A DNA stretch of 64,000 bases from Muricea muricata (taxonomy: Eukaryota > Cnidaria > Anthozoa > Malacalcyonacea > Plexauridae): NCBI GenBank assembly GCA_963855995.1, contig OY979724.1, positions 5,949,058 through 6,013,057 on the forward strand, read 5' to 3'. Both the position numbers and the translations under genes were made by a program. How positions within the stretch are numbered: the first letter of the stretch is position 1; every line of letters begins with the position of its first letter. Below are positions 46,401 through 64,000 of the stretch, one piece after another. Below the pieces are notes generated by a model. It saw only the letters and a program-made list of their open reading frames with translations, did not search any database and was not told where the DNA came from.

Positions 46401-47885
46401 ATTTCTACATAGATTTCACGACGTTGTCGCATTCCAAATATGTTTTATTGAAGCATTTAATTTTACTATTTAGCTGAGGAGGAGAAAAATAACTGCGCAT
46501 TATGCCTGAAGTACTTTAAAGAAAATAAATCACTTGGTGTAAAGTACACAACCGTCACGGAAAAAGAAAAGGCAAACATTGTCAAAGCTATTGGTCTCAG
46601 TCAAGGTCATTGGTTCAAGTGTCCAAAAGGTAAAAACAAGTGTACATTTTTGTCTTAGGTGGGCGGGTTGGGGGATTTCAAGCAGTTGAATTCGGATTCA
46701 ATGCACAAGTTACTTTATAAACTCTAAAGTTAATGTTTTTCATCGCGTGTATTAACTCCTTTATTGAATTATGATAACTATCTGAATTGTCATAACTGGG
46801 AATATTATACCTCAAATTTGAAATTGTCCAATCAAAACTCCATTTGAACCACGTTACAATGAGATTTTTCGTGGTGTCGAATGCCCATTCCCCGGTTTTC
46901 GAGGGTGTGATATTAACTTTATCTCACACGTCCGGCGAGAGCTACACGGCAATTTTGAATATTATATATTTGAATAGCGTAATAGAGAAACAAACAACTC
47001 ATATTATTTGCATTAAATGTTAATCTTTTATCAACACTATAAGCTTAACATGTATTATTTAGAACTTTTGTGGTACTTTGTTCGATTCGAGCGGTTTTCG
47101 GCACTGACTTTTAGGGCTTATGTGGTACTGTTATAAATTAATGAGAAGGCAGGTAACTCGGCCGACAAGCGCCCTTATTAAAACGCAAATATCTCGAGGT
47201 AAACACGCTCCCTGCGAAAACAAATACCATCACAGCAAAGCCAAAAGATAGCTCTACACGCTCGATGCAGTTTTTCATGCGATCGAACAAATTCTGCGGC
47301 GTACGAAGCGATCGCAAACGATATTACACAGTTTTTAATTTTCAGCAATACGTGACGACATGAAAGCATGCTTAGCAACCAGGCAATAACAGATTTTAGA
47401 CCTGGTTATACTAAAATCGGTTCATGCAGGGAATTTCTTTTACTGTTCATTTATAGTGCTAAATTCTTTCCAAACATACAAATAAAATAGTACCATTTTT
47501 GCAATATCTTGTAAACTATTCTGTAATAATAAAGTACAACCCTGGAGCAACATTCTAAATGATTCTCGGACTGTTCAGACTGTAAGGAAATCTAATCAGA
47601 AATTAAGCAGCTTACAGATGTACTGCAGCAAATGAACTGATTTTTCCCAAGAAAAAGAAATTAGTACCAAACAGTTATTGCATCCTTATTTCAGGGCATA
47701 TTTACTGCATTGGAGAATGTGGTGGTGCAACTCAGGAAGGAAAGTGTCCTGAGTGTGGATCAAGAATTGGTGGAAGCCAACATCGTCTCCGTTCTGACAA
47801 TGCTTTAGCTCCAGAAATGGATGGTGCAAGATATGCAGCATGGTCTGATACGGCTAACAATATGCGCAACTGGGACCTCAATTAG
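30746..47885 (+). CDS. ZNFX1-like gene, copy B: complete, 16 exons, LamG module inside the helicase
   Basis: Exons: 30746-31427, 32594-33057, 33618-33776, 33896-34315, 34656-34974, 35411-35620, 36001-36313, 38232-38425, 39448-39900, 40581-40808, 41620-41786, 42062-43049, 44507-45082, 45441-46007, 46474-46629, 47695-47885. All introns are GT-AG and all phases match, giving 2,028 codons plus TAG; human ZNFX1 has about 1,918. Order: RG-rich N-terminus (1-40), helical ARM-like region, SF1 helicase with Walker A (GPPGTGKT, about residue 563), LamG-like insert (about 752-920), motifs II-VI (about 1085-1300), NF-X1 fingers (about 1350-1680), helical region, RZ finger and conserved tail. Known ZNFX1 roles are dsRNA sensing, antiviral signalling and small-RNA inheritance in germ granules. 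Copy A lies 3.4 kb upstream in the same orientation. Confidence 0.93.
31865..32245. repeat. Elements X and Y, partial copies in intron 1 of copy B
   Basis: The segment ends TGCACTTGAACCTCCCCCAG GGG at 32093 and continues into an element Y left arm. It is the same X-then-Y order as at 27965-28285, so the pair probably moved or was duplicated as a unit. The rest of intron 1 (31428-31864 and 32246-32593) has no recognised feature apart from a C-rich run near 32258. Confidence 0.65.
32594..34315 (+). CDS. Copy B exons 2-4: N-terminal helicase region with Walker A
   Basis: Exons 32594-33057, 33618-33776 and 33896-34315 encode the conserved segment with [17 protein letters not shown] and [17 protein letters not shown], a beta-rich domain ([16 protein letters not shown]), and the Q/Walker A part: [32 protein letters not shown]. 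The intron 33058-33617 has no recognised feature. Within exon 4, 34062-34130 is a 69-bp stretch starting GT and ending AG with no stop. It could be either a linker or a retained short intron. Confidence 0.9.
34656..35620 (+). CDS. Copy B exons 5-6: helicase motifs Ia/Ib and connector
   Basis: Exon 5 has [19 protein letters not shown] (motif Ia) and [18 protein letters not shown] (motif Ib region). Exon 6 (35411-35620) encodes a helical connector ending [16 protein letters not shown] in phase 1, where the LamG module follows. The intervening introns (34316-34655, 34975-35410) show nothing recognisable. Confidence 0.88.
36001..38425 (+). CDS. Copy B exons 7-8: concanavalin-A/laminin-G-like module inside the helicase
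   Basis: Exons 36001-36313 and 38232-38425 sum to 507 bp (169 codons). They begin and end at phase-1 introns, so the module can be removed without changing the frame. Motifs fit the LamG_3/ConA-like jelly roll: [42 protein letters not shown], the diagnostic [10 protein letters not shown] strand, [33 protein letters not shown]. In the family such domains bind glycans or proteins. They are normally extracellular, so an intracellular helicase insert is unusual. The split exon pair and the conserved second exon in copy A show it is not an annotation artefact. Confidence 0.8.
36314..38231. other. Intron within the LamG module of copy B
   Basis: The intron holds a foldback element at about 37477-37642. 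No other coding homology was recognised. Confidence 0.55.
37477..37642. mobile_element. Inverted-repeat (MITE-like) element
   Basis: The left end ATTGACCGAGCTTGTTTGGTCCGTAC matches the reverse complement of the right end (TTGACTGAGCGAGAGGTCCGTAC). The inner part is also palindromic ('gaagatactg...cagtatcttc'). Confidence 0.65.
38426..39447. other. Intron of copy B
   Basis: The segment 38690-38870 has related words in opposite orientation ('tccggcaatctgattggc', 'catccaatcagatta', 'agcggtccg', 'cggatcgctcg') and may be an old foldback element. The rest shows nothing recognisable. Confidence 0.4.
39448..41786 (+). CDS. Copy B exons 9-11: helicase motifs II-IV
   Basis: Exon 39448-39900 has acidic and coiled segments ([38 protein letters not shown]). 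Exon 40581-40808 has motif II as [12 protein letters not shown] (the family form of DEAA) and motif [13 protein letters not shown]. Exon 41620-41786 has motif [12 protein letters not shown]. Exon lengths (453, 228, 167) are identical in copy A. Exon 40581-40808 differs from copy A at only 7 of 228 bases, all silent. Confidence 0.92.
39901..40580. other. Intron of copy B
   Basis: No feature was recognised. It is unrelated in sequence to the matching copy A intron despite the near-identical following exon. Confidence 0.5.
40809..41619. other. Intron of copy B
   Basis: No coding homology was recognised. Short inverted words occur around 41450-41580, without clear ends. Confidence 0.4.
42062..45082 (+). 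CDS. Copy B exons 12-13: helicase motifs V-VI and NF-X1 zinc fingers
   Basis: Exon 42062-43049 has [34 protein letters not shown] (motif V) and [11 protein letters not shown] (motif VI). NF-X1 repeats follow ([60 protein letters not shown]). Exon 44507-45082 continues with [43 protein letters not shown] and the [13 protein letters not shown] block. Compared with copy A, the 12th exon is 3 bp longer and the 13th equal in length. Confidence 0.92.
43426..44359. mobile_element. Non-autonomous DNA element, 934 bp, with ~100-bp terminal inverted repeats
   Basis: The left end AGGTTGAGCTTTTAACGGAAG and the reverse complement of the right end AGGTTGAGTGTTTAACGGAAG extend as inverted repeats for about 100 bp. 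They share 'cgttgtcgcgtttgtt' and 'gggcgttgcaacgtgacgtt'. No transposase is seen inside. A 29-bp direct duplication ('gcatatgctcagtgctg') lies near 43857-43915. It sits in the copy B intron 43050-44506. Confidence 0.85.
45441..47885 (+). CDS. Copy B exons 14-16: helical region and RZ-type zinc finger
   Basis: Exon 45441-46007 is a helical, charged region ([44 protein letters not shown]). Exons 46474-46629 and 47695-47885 give [12 protein letters not shown] | [25 protein letters not shown] and the tail [16 protein letters not shown]. Introns 46008-46473 and 46630-47694 show no recognised features. The last exon is nearly identical to copy A, while exon 14 is only about half identical by eye at the protein level. 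Confidence 0.9.
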
Positions 47886-49680
47886 AATTTCATAAACATT
47901 TTACAAATCAATCATTGATAGATTAATTTTTTTGTAATTTAGGGTCATTGAAATTCTTGCACCCATACTTTGACTCTATATTAAACATTAATTCCTAGGA
48001 AAGGAATTTATGGGGGAGCTTGCTTAGATGAGTAAAAAAAGTTTTATTCTAGGAGAACAATTTGTCCACACTCTGAAAAAATGCCCCCCCCCCACTCAAG
48101 GAAATGGATGTTTGATTGAAAAACAATTCATTTAATCATTTATGCATTTTCTTGCACATATTAACAAAGTTTGTAAAAAGAACCACCTCTTCTGGAATTG
48201 TAGCTATTTTTTTAAATAAAATGTATATAAATAACAAGCTTAACATTCCCAGATATGTTTGTTATTTTACAAACTTTGTTACTCTCAGAAAAATGTGCAG
48301 AATGAATTAAATTGACTCCCTCTTTAACATAAATTGCATTATATAAAAAAGTGATTAAACTATAGTTAGTAGAAATGTTGACCTATCAGAACAATACTTA
48401 TAGACTGAATCATTAATTAACTACAAAAACAGTTGTGATAAAAATTGATTGAGAGGCCCTGATCAACTGGGTCTGATCAAGAAAGCTAATTTTTACACCA
48501 AATGCAATCTATATAGCACTACAAATTTTCTGCATTGCTCACAAAGGCATCCCATTTCCACCTAGCATTCTTTTTATGCACTTGTCTATCTATGGCTGTA
48601 GGTGAGAGGCATAGCTCAGGGGATTTGACTTAATATGCTTTCACATGTGTTGGCCATAGTGAAAAGTTCATAATTTACATGCCAAATACTTCTGCCAGAT
48701 TTTATTACTGAAAATTTGTACCCCAAAGTGTAAATGCTGTTATGCCTGAACCAAAGACCTACCTAAATTCCCAAGTGGATGTCACAAACATTGTGTTGTA
48801 TACTAGGTATATATAGTGATCATCATGATGATCTCTTTTTGCTATGCCACTTTGATATAGCCAAAGAAACAGCTAAATTATACTGCAGACATATCCGGCA
48901 TAAGATGTTCCCAGCATATGGATGTGTGGGAATAAAACTGCCAAATACCCCAGGGAATACCTGCCCCCTCCCCACAACTAAACTCATGATAGGTGCATTA
49001 CTTGAGGTTGTAATTATTGTTAATTGGGGGGGGGGATTATGAACCACTTTTTCTCCCCTCCTCCTGCCCCTGACTAGAATGCTTGATATTTGCACACCCG
49101 AAATTTTAAAATATATAGGCAACGTCAAAACTGCACAACCGAGATCTCGGTTGCACAATACAAACTTTCCATACTGGTGGAGCCCTGACTGCACCCATGG
49201 CTCCATGCATGAATAATAACCATTCTGTCACCAGTAAATACTCACAATAATCACCGAGCTACATGAGGCAAATACGCGGGTGCAGGGTTTGAGAAGTATT
49301 AATAAAAATAATACTTCACAAAATACTAACAATAAGATTTCACGTTTCCTGTCAACACAATATCAATTCATTTTATAATATAAATATTTCATTAAATACT
49401 GATTGGGGAACTTACCTCTTTTTGTGTGTGAACTGCCGTCGCTGATATTTTTTCGCAGTGAATACTTGAAAAATCATTTTTGACAAATTAATAAAGGGTA
49501 AAAAAGCTAACTTTCGATTGATTATTTAATATAGTTTTCAAGTTTTCTGCTCATATATGTTTAAACAGCTTACATGAAGTACTTCCACGCTCGCGACGTA
49601 AACACGTACTGCGAGCCTCCTGCGCGCAACAAGCGCGCGCGATGATCGACATGTGATGCGGAAATTAGGTTGTCGACTAG
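47886..49680. other. Spacer between copy B and the inverted-repeat element
   Basis: No gene was recognised. There is a C-run near 48082-48092, a G-run at 49026-49034 and a perfect short palindrome CAACCGAGATCTCGGTTG near 49137-49154. Confidence 0.4.
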
Positions 49681-51223
49681 GCCATAGACATAGTAGAGTA
49701 GGTCTAGATTGCGTACTCCTAGATCGGAGGCGTGACCTGTATGATAAATCCAAGATGGCGCGGGAACCGGGCAAAAAACTATAAGACTCTACAGGGAAAT
49801 CAATGTTTTTCGCGATTTAAAACGTCTCGTTGCTTGGAATCGCTTCGAATCAACATTTTTTGGAAACAACTAATTATTGCGGAAGTTTTGAGCACTATTT
49901 GTGTAATTTCTGCTGAATTCCTCGTGAAAATCTCGCTCGTGAAATGTGTTGTGAATTGGTCACTTGGTCAGTTCGTGACATTTGTGGTCCAAAGTATGTA
50001 TTTTTGACCGGCTTTGGCCTCTTGGGTGTTATTGTGACCTACAGCTATCCTCAATTAAACATTTACAGAACGATGGAGCAAGATCTTCGCGTACAAATCG
50101 ATTGTTCGCTTGATTTGTGTGGTGTGTGATACCTGATGCGTTAGTAATATTTACTACATAGATACGACTTCAAGCCAACGTACTGTTTCGAACTTCAAAG
50201 ACGGATAGGTTATTAAATAAATATTGTCTGAATTATGTAATATGCATTGCCAAAATATAATCGAAAACTGGTGTTACAGCTGCTAGTTTCGTTCGCGTGA
50301 ATCGTGTGTGAAATGTGGGTAGAATTAACTGAACTGTCCACAGTTTAATGACTGAAATTTTTTTATTTGAATTTAAACTATATGTTTACTTTAAAATCAA
50401 CATAATGGTAAACTTTGGCATACTTTTGCATACACTGTACATAGAATGCAACATGCACCTGCTTGCTAGCTTGTGCAACATTGGAGCAAAGTCTGCAAAC
50501 ATGCGAGTATGGTAAAGCAATATTCTAATGCCCATTTGCTATATTCCAATGAACAATTACTCGTGATTGTAAAATCATTAATAATTTCAGTCTGGGTAGT
50601 TTGCACACACTCAACACAAATTTAACCCAATTAAACATTGTATGAAGTGAACACAAATACCGTTAGAATAATTTTCAAATTGGCAACGTCAAAAAATGTA
50701 TCATCTTGCTCCATAGATTCATCGACACACTGACACTGCATTACAGTATACATGATTGTAAATGAAAATCACACACCACACAAATCAAGCGAATAATCGA
50801 TTTGTACGCGAACATCTTGCTCCATCGTTTTGTAAATGTTTGATTTAGGATAGCTGTAGGTCACAATAACACCCAAGAGGCCAAAGCCGGTCAAAAATAC
50901 ATATTTTGGACAACAAATGTCTCGAACTGACCAAGTGACCAATTCACAACACATTTCACGAGCGAGATTTTCACGAGGAATTCAACAGAAATTATACATA
51001 TTGTGCTCAAAACTTCCGCAATAACTAGTTGTTTGGAAAAAATGTTGATTCGAGGCGATTCCAAGCAACGTGACGTTTTAAATCGCGAAAAACATGGATT
51101 TCCCTGTAGAGTCTTATAGTTTTTTGCCCGGTTCCCGCGCCATCTTGGATTTATCATACAGGTCACGCCTACGCAATAGTAATTATACTATGAGTCAGCA
51201 ATCTAGACCTACTATATCTATGG
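49681..51223. mobile_element. Large foldback element, 1.54 kb, with ~450-bp inverted arms
   Basis: The left arm 49681-50129 and the right arm 50769-51223 are reverse complements with small differences, and both contain the same 'caagatggcgcgggaaccgg' segment. Apparent 5-bp target duplication ACTAG lies at 49676-49680 and 51224-51228. The centre (50130-50768) has no recognised gene. The open frames shared by both arms are a by-product of the repeat. Confidence 0.85.
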
Positions 51224-52326
51224 ACTAGGCATAGTTATTTTCTGCATATATTTATTTTTGAGGTCATAAATATTTCGCAGCGTTTTTCGTGTGGGCAAGG
51301 AAAAACTTCGTCAATACATCACTTTATTACTACTTTGGGTATGGGGTTTTTGTGACGTTAAAGTGCAAGTTGTTATAGAGAGTTTATTGTAAAAAATGTC
51401 ATTGCCTTGAACGGCTTTCCTGCAGACAAATTTTCAAACGAGATTATTCAGTTGTCGGTTTAGTGCCACCATCGAAGGAATAAGATAAGTTCATTTTATT
51501 ATTTTGTGTGATGGTATTTAAAGATTCATGAAAATTGTATTGGAATTCTCAGCATCTCATTCACAGCTGATATCTGGTAGTCATGATATCTATTTTCGCC
51601 CTTTGACCTGCACAATGTGACTATTAGTTTTCATGACTACCCGTTTTACTTAGTTTCGGGAATTCTGAGTAGCAATTAATGGCATTTTTTGGCAGTTTTA
51701 CTCTATAACGTGATTTATTTAAAAAGTAGTTTTCCACAAAAATCACTGACGCTTTATATAAAGGTTTTAAAACTGCCATCAGGATTATTGCATCGTATCT
51801 ACATTGTCAAACCAATAACAATGTCTTTGGAATAAAGACGAAATATCACTGACTTCGTCGTTTTCTTGTTTTTTTGAATACCGAGAATACAAAATGTCTT
51901 TTTTCGGAATTTCTTCTATTTTGTATGAGGTACGGTCTATGCACAATATATAGAGTCATAGAGAAGATAAGAGATAGGGTTAACAGTTTATCTACAATAT
52001 GGAGAGAAGATGGAGGTACAGTTTATGCACGATATAGAGAGAAAATAAAAGGTACGGTTTATCCACAATATAGAGGAGACTAGAGCACGGTTTATGAGCC
52101 GCGAGGAGCCACCTACAACGTCGACATTCAATATCGTGGATACATAAACATCCATAAGTATTTATGAAATTCCTATCCGTTTGTTTCATTAAACTATTGA
52201 CAGTACAATAATTTAGGAGAGAAATGATTTATATAATGTCATTAGATTACTTATTAATTGCCTGTACCAGCAATTACTACATTAGTACGTAAGTACATGC
52301 ATTATTAGTATTTATTTACAAATTTA
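51224..52326. other. Spacer downstream of GMDS
   Basis: No gene was recognised. About 51925-52100 holds three degenerate copies of a ~60-bp unit with 'acggtttatgcacaatatag'. AATAAA signals for the minus-strand GMDS gene are at 52311-52316 and 52323-52328. Confidence 0.5.
51925..52100. repeat. Short degenerate tandem repeat
   Basis: Units of about 60 bp contain 'acggtttatnnacaatatag' followed by a purine-rich stretch, repeated about three times. Confidence 0.6.
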
Positions 52327-61590
<9,264 letters not shown>

Positions 61591-61647
61591 CTGCCAGACA
61601 TACAAAAAATGTACTTTAATAATAAATGATGAGGTTGTAGCTATTAT

Positions 61648-61740
61648 TCATTGTTATGTAGTTAGTGTCAAAGTTCAATTTTTCTGTATTGCGATTGGAC
61701 AAAAGCGTATTACGTGCCGGTCCGCAAAACGCCGTGTTCA
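61648..61740. repeat. Dispersed repeat, copy 2
   Basis: It matches the repeat at 57125-57225 in the same orientation, with scattered differences. Confidence 0.6.
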
Positions 61741-62456
61741 CTCCATTGCTTTGGCAGCAAGGCAACCGGTCCGTAACAAAACATTTATTGACTGATCAAC
61801 GACAGAATGGGTGATCTGCGCATGTGTGTCAACCAGGAAGTTCTAAAGCCCATTCTCGTTTTTTTATTAAACATTTACGGCGTTCCAATTATCTAGTTCT
61901 ATTTTCAAAGTTGACTCCAATAACCGGTGAATTATTCATTCTTTGACAATATAACTATATAATAAAACACTTATTTACTGAAACCTTAGGAAACAGTAGT
62001 TTTGTGCCCCATCGAGCCACAAAACTACTGTTTCCCTCGCTACCAATAAATAAGTGATAGTTATATTGTAGATCAGATTATACAATAAAATTCTTTTAAA
62101 CATATGATTTGATCAACTTTATCACTGCTTTATCCTACTCACATGACCAATAAGTTCTTGCCATTTTATTTTATCGTCAATGGCCATGTCGAGACATTTA
62201 GCGGTCTTAACTCTCTTTACTGATAGACCACCAGATTATGGCGAGAACCGATAATCATAGATTAAAGGTTGGGTTATTAGATGCCACAACAAAAATAGGA
62301 GTGGGCCTAAATTATATTCCTGTGGAACACCACACTCAATATATCAAGTATATATATATTCCAAGAATTAACTGTACCAGAATGGTCACGAGACTTATCA
62401 ATGATTTTAGAGCGCTCAATAGAGCGGATATTTATTTATTTATTTCGTAGACCTGC

Positions 62457-63195
62457 TGTGCTACTCCGAGTTTCACGCTATAAAGCGATCGTCAGGCAAC
62501 TGACACTGAGATCTGGTGAAGCTAAAGTTTGATACTAGGTATCGTGTTACGTGTCTAGATTTGGTAAATAGTTGGGTTTGTTTGTTCAATAGGGTATTAT
62601 CTTTGTTTTTCATGATGGTCAGTTTTTCCTCAAGGCATATATATAGGTTACATCTTCTAGAACCAGCTTTGTGGGCAGGAACCTTCTTAAGTAACGACCA
62701 TTTGATAGTGAATGGCTTTTTTGCTGCCTTCAGTTCCCACACATGCTTTGATAGCTCCGTTTCCGTTGAGTACTTCTTGTTCGCGAGTGATTTAGCGTGG
62801 TATCTGAATTTTGTTTTAAAGTCATTGGCGGTGACTCCAATTGCAATGTACTTTACCGGCTTGTTGTTGTCTGCTGAAACTTCAACTTAGTATACCACGC
62901 TTTTTGTGAGGCATTTACCTTCGGCCGGGTATTTGTCGGGTTGTCTACAATTGCACTGTCGCGTGTTCTCTGTGTTGCTTACGTTCGTTTGTCTCGTGTG
63001 TTTGTTTAGTACTTTCCTGTTGTGCCCGTTTATGAACGAGTTCATGTTGTCTAGGCAACTGTTGCTAATTCGTACGTTGTGTCGATTAAAGATTTTGTGT
63101 AGTTTGTTAGAAGGAGGGAAGTGTTTGTCAATCAGTTGGAGGAATCGTTGTCCTATGTTTGTTCTGTTTTTAATTTTTACGTTTGTAAGTTATTA
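62457..63195 (-). pseudogene. Penelope-like element 3' fragment with GIY-YIG endonuclease
   Basis: The minus strand reads RFLQLIDKHFPP, LHKIFNRHNVRISNSCLDN, then CNCRQPDKYPAEGKCLTKSVVY, a TAA (near 62886), then the GIY-YIG core (KYIAIGVTANDF, FRYHAKSLANKKYSTETELSKHVWEL) and CRHVTRYL-type end. This is the C-terminal linker and endonuclease of Penelope-like elements. RT is missing, as in most 5'-truncated copies. Short in-frame duplications disturb the YIG strand and the CNLCLEEK segment. Confidence 0.8.
62470..62495 (-). ncRNA. Hammerhead-ribozyme-like core in the Penelope tail
   Basis: On the minus strand CTGACGA is followed by a short stem-loop (CGC-TTTATA-GCG) and GAAAC, the conserved hammerhead core order. 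Such ribozymes are known in Penelope-like elements. Helices I and III were not verified. Confidence 0.5.
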
Positions 63196-63701
63196 ATTTG
63201 AATTTTGTGGTAAAGTGGATGTCAAATGCTTTCCGGAGGTCTAAAAATATAACACCTTTTATAAGACTTTTGTTCATATCCACAAGCCAAATATTCATAC
63301 GTGGCATTTATAATGATTTTGAGATCGAGTGGCGCTTTCGAAATTTAAACTGTTCATCTGATAAAATTATTTTCATCAATTAATTGATTATAAACAAGTT
63401 TTTCGAAGACTTTTGTAATAGGTCTGTAACTACTAGTAATAGTAATATTTGTCTCGGTTTTTGTAAATAGGTGAATTTTATCTCTACGGTCGCGCGTGTT
63501 TGATTATTGGTAAGACCTTCTCAATCTGACTGGATATATAGATCACGTTTTCTATCGTCTTTGAAAACTAAATTATATACCCTGATCTACCCACACCTGA
63601 CCTACAGCAACTGCACTCGAAACCATGCTATTACTTATACATTTATATCCATGGTATTATTTTGTTGTGTTGGTGCCAATTACTGCGAAATCAAATTGAA
63701 T

Positions 63702-64000
63702 TCATTCATTCATTCATTCATTCATTCATTCATTCATTCATTCATTCATTCATTCATTCATTCATTCATTCATTCATTCATTCATTCATTCATTCATTCA
63801 TTCATTCATTCATTCATTCATTCATTCATTCATTCATTCATTCATTCATTCATTCATTCATTCATTCATTCATTCATTCATTCATTCATTCATTCATTCA
63901 TTCATTCATTCATTCATTCATTCATTCATTCATTCATTCATTCATTCATTCATTCATTCATTCATTCATTCATTCATTCATTCATTCATTCATTCATTCA
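63702..64000. repeat. (ATTC)n microsatellite running off the window
   Basis: About 75 uninterrupted ATTC units extend to the last base, so its true length is unknown. The preceding 63601-63701 has no recognised feature. Confidence 0.98.

Larger units (their letters stand above)
62080..63600 (-). pseudogene. Decayed LINE (LINE-e), split by a Penelope-like fragment
   Basis: The minus strand at 63196-63600 reads degenerate RT blocks: TNITITSSYRPITKVFEKLVYNQLI, with the finger block in an adjacent frame, and DMNKSLIKGVIFLDLRKAFD. The strand at 62080-62450 holds a GVPQEYNLGPLLFLL-type block (62290-62345) and a distal AIDDKIKWQELIGHVSRIK block. The two parts flank the Penelope-like fragment. There are many frameshifts, and the FADD region is not recovered. 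Confidence 0.65.

Noticed and set aside
49137-49154. CAACCGAGATCTCGGTTG palindrome as a binding site
   Set aside because: Short palindromes of this size arise by chance in a 64-kb window; no neighbouring gene start.
49732-51166. Two similar ~91-codon open frames on opposite strands
   Set aside because: They are the two arms of the inverted-repeat element and show no protein family features; similarity comes from the repeat.
62238-62450. Plus-strand 70-codon open frame
   Set aside because: Lies over the minus-strand LINE relic; no family resemblance in this direction.

Overview
The window is eukaryotic, AT-rich and intron-rich, with GT-AG introns throughout. It is dense in animal-type transposons: CR1/L2-like LINEs, a BEL/Pao LTR element, a Penelope-like element, hAT and other foldback elements, and long microsatellites. 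The host genes are animal families: ZNFX1, an RNA-helicase/zinc-finger protein, and GMDS, GDP-mannose 4,6-dehydratase. A marine invertebrate, most likely a cnidarian, is my best guess. That placement is inferred from the repeat and gene repertoire, not proven.

Layout. (1) 1-16.7 kb: a degenerate BEL/Pao element (LTRs 497-639 and 15903-16068, 4-bp target duplication GAAG) holds other retroelements in nested order. A minus-strand LINE (LINE-a) is interrupted by a younger plus-strand LINE (LINE-b, intact 998-codon ORF2). A third, decayed plus-strand LINE (LINE-d) splits the BEL integrase region. (2) 16.7-27.4 kb, plus strand: the 3' nine exons of one ZNFX1-like gene (copy A), starting inside a LamG-like domain; its 5' exons are not in view. 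(3) 27.4-30.7 kb: spacer with nested foldback elements. (4) 30.7-47.9 kb, plus strand: a complete second ZNFX1-like gene (copy B), 16 exons that join in frame to about 2,028 codons. (5) 47.9-52.3 kb: spacer with a 1.5-kb inverted-repeat element. (6) 52.3-61.6 kb, minus strand: twelve GMDS exons covering all but the N-terminal tip; at least one first exon must lie beyond the window. (7) 62.0-64.0 kb: a LINE remnant split by a Penelope-like fragment, then an ATTC repeat that runs off the end.

The most notable biology is in the tandem ZNFX1 genes. Both carry a concanavalin-A/laminin-G-like module spliced in frame into the helicase domain, between the Walker A motif and motif II. In copy B this module is two exons flanked by phase-1 introns, the signature of a shuffled domain. 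The one LamG exon present in both copies has diverged strongly (about 59% amino-acid identity), whereas a helicase exon and parts of the zinc-finger and RZ-finger exons are nearly identical at the DNA level. ZNFX1 is known as an interferon-inducible double-stranded-RNA sensor and germ-granule helicase. A helicase with a lectin-fold insert, duplicated in tandem and exchanging sequence, is plausibly an innate-immune locus, but that role is inference.
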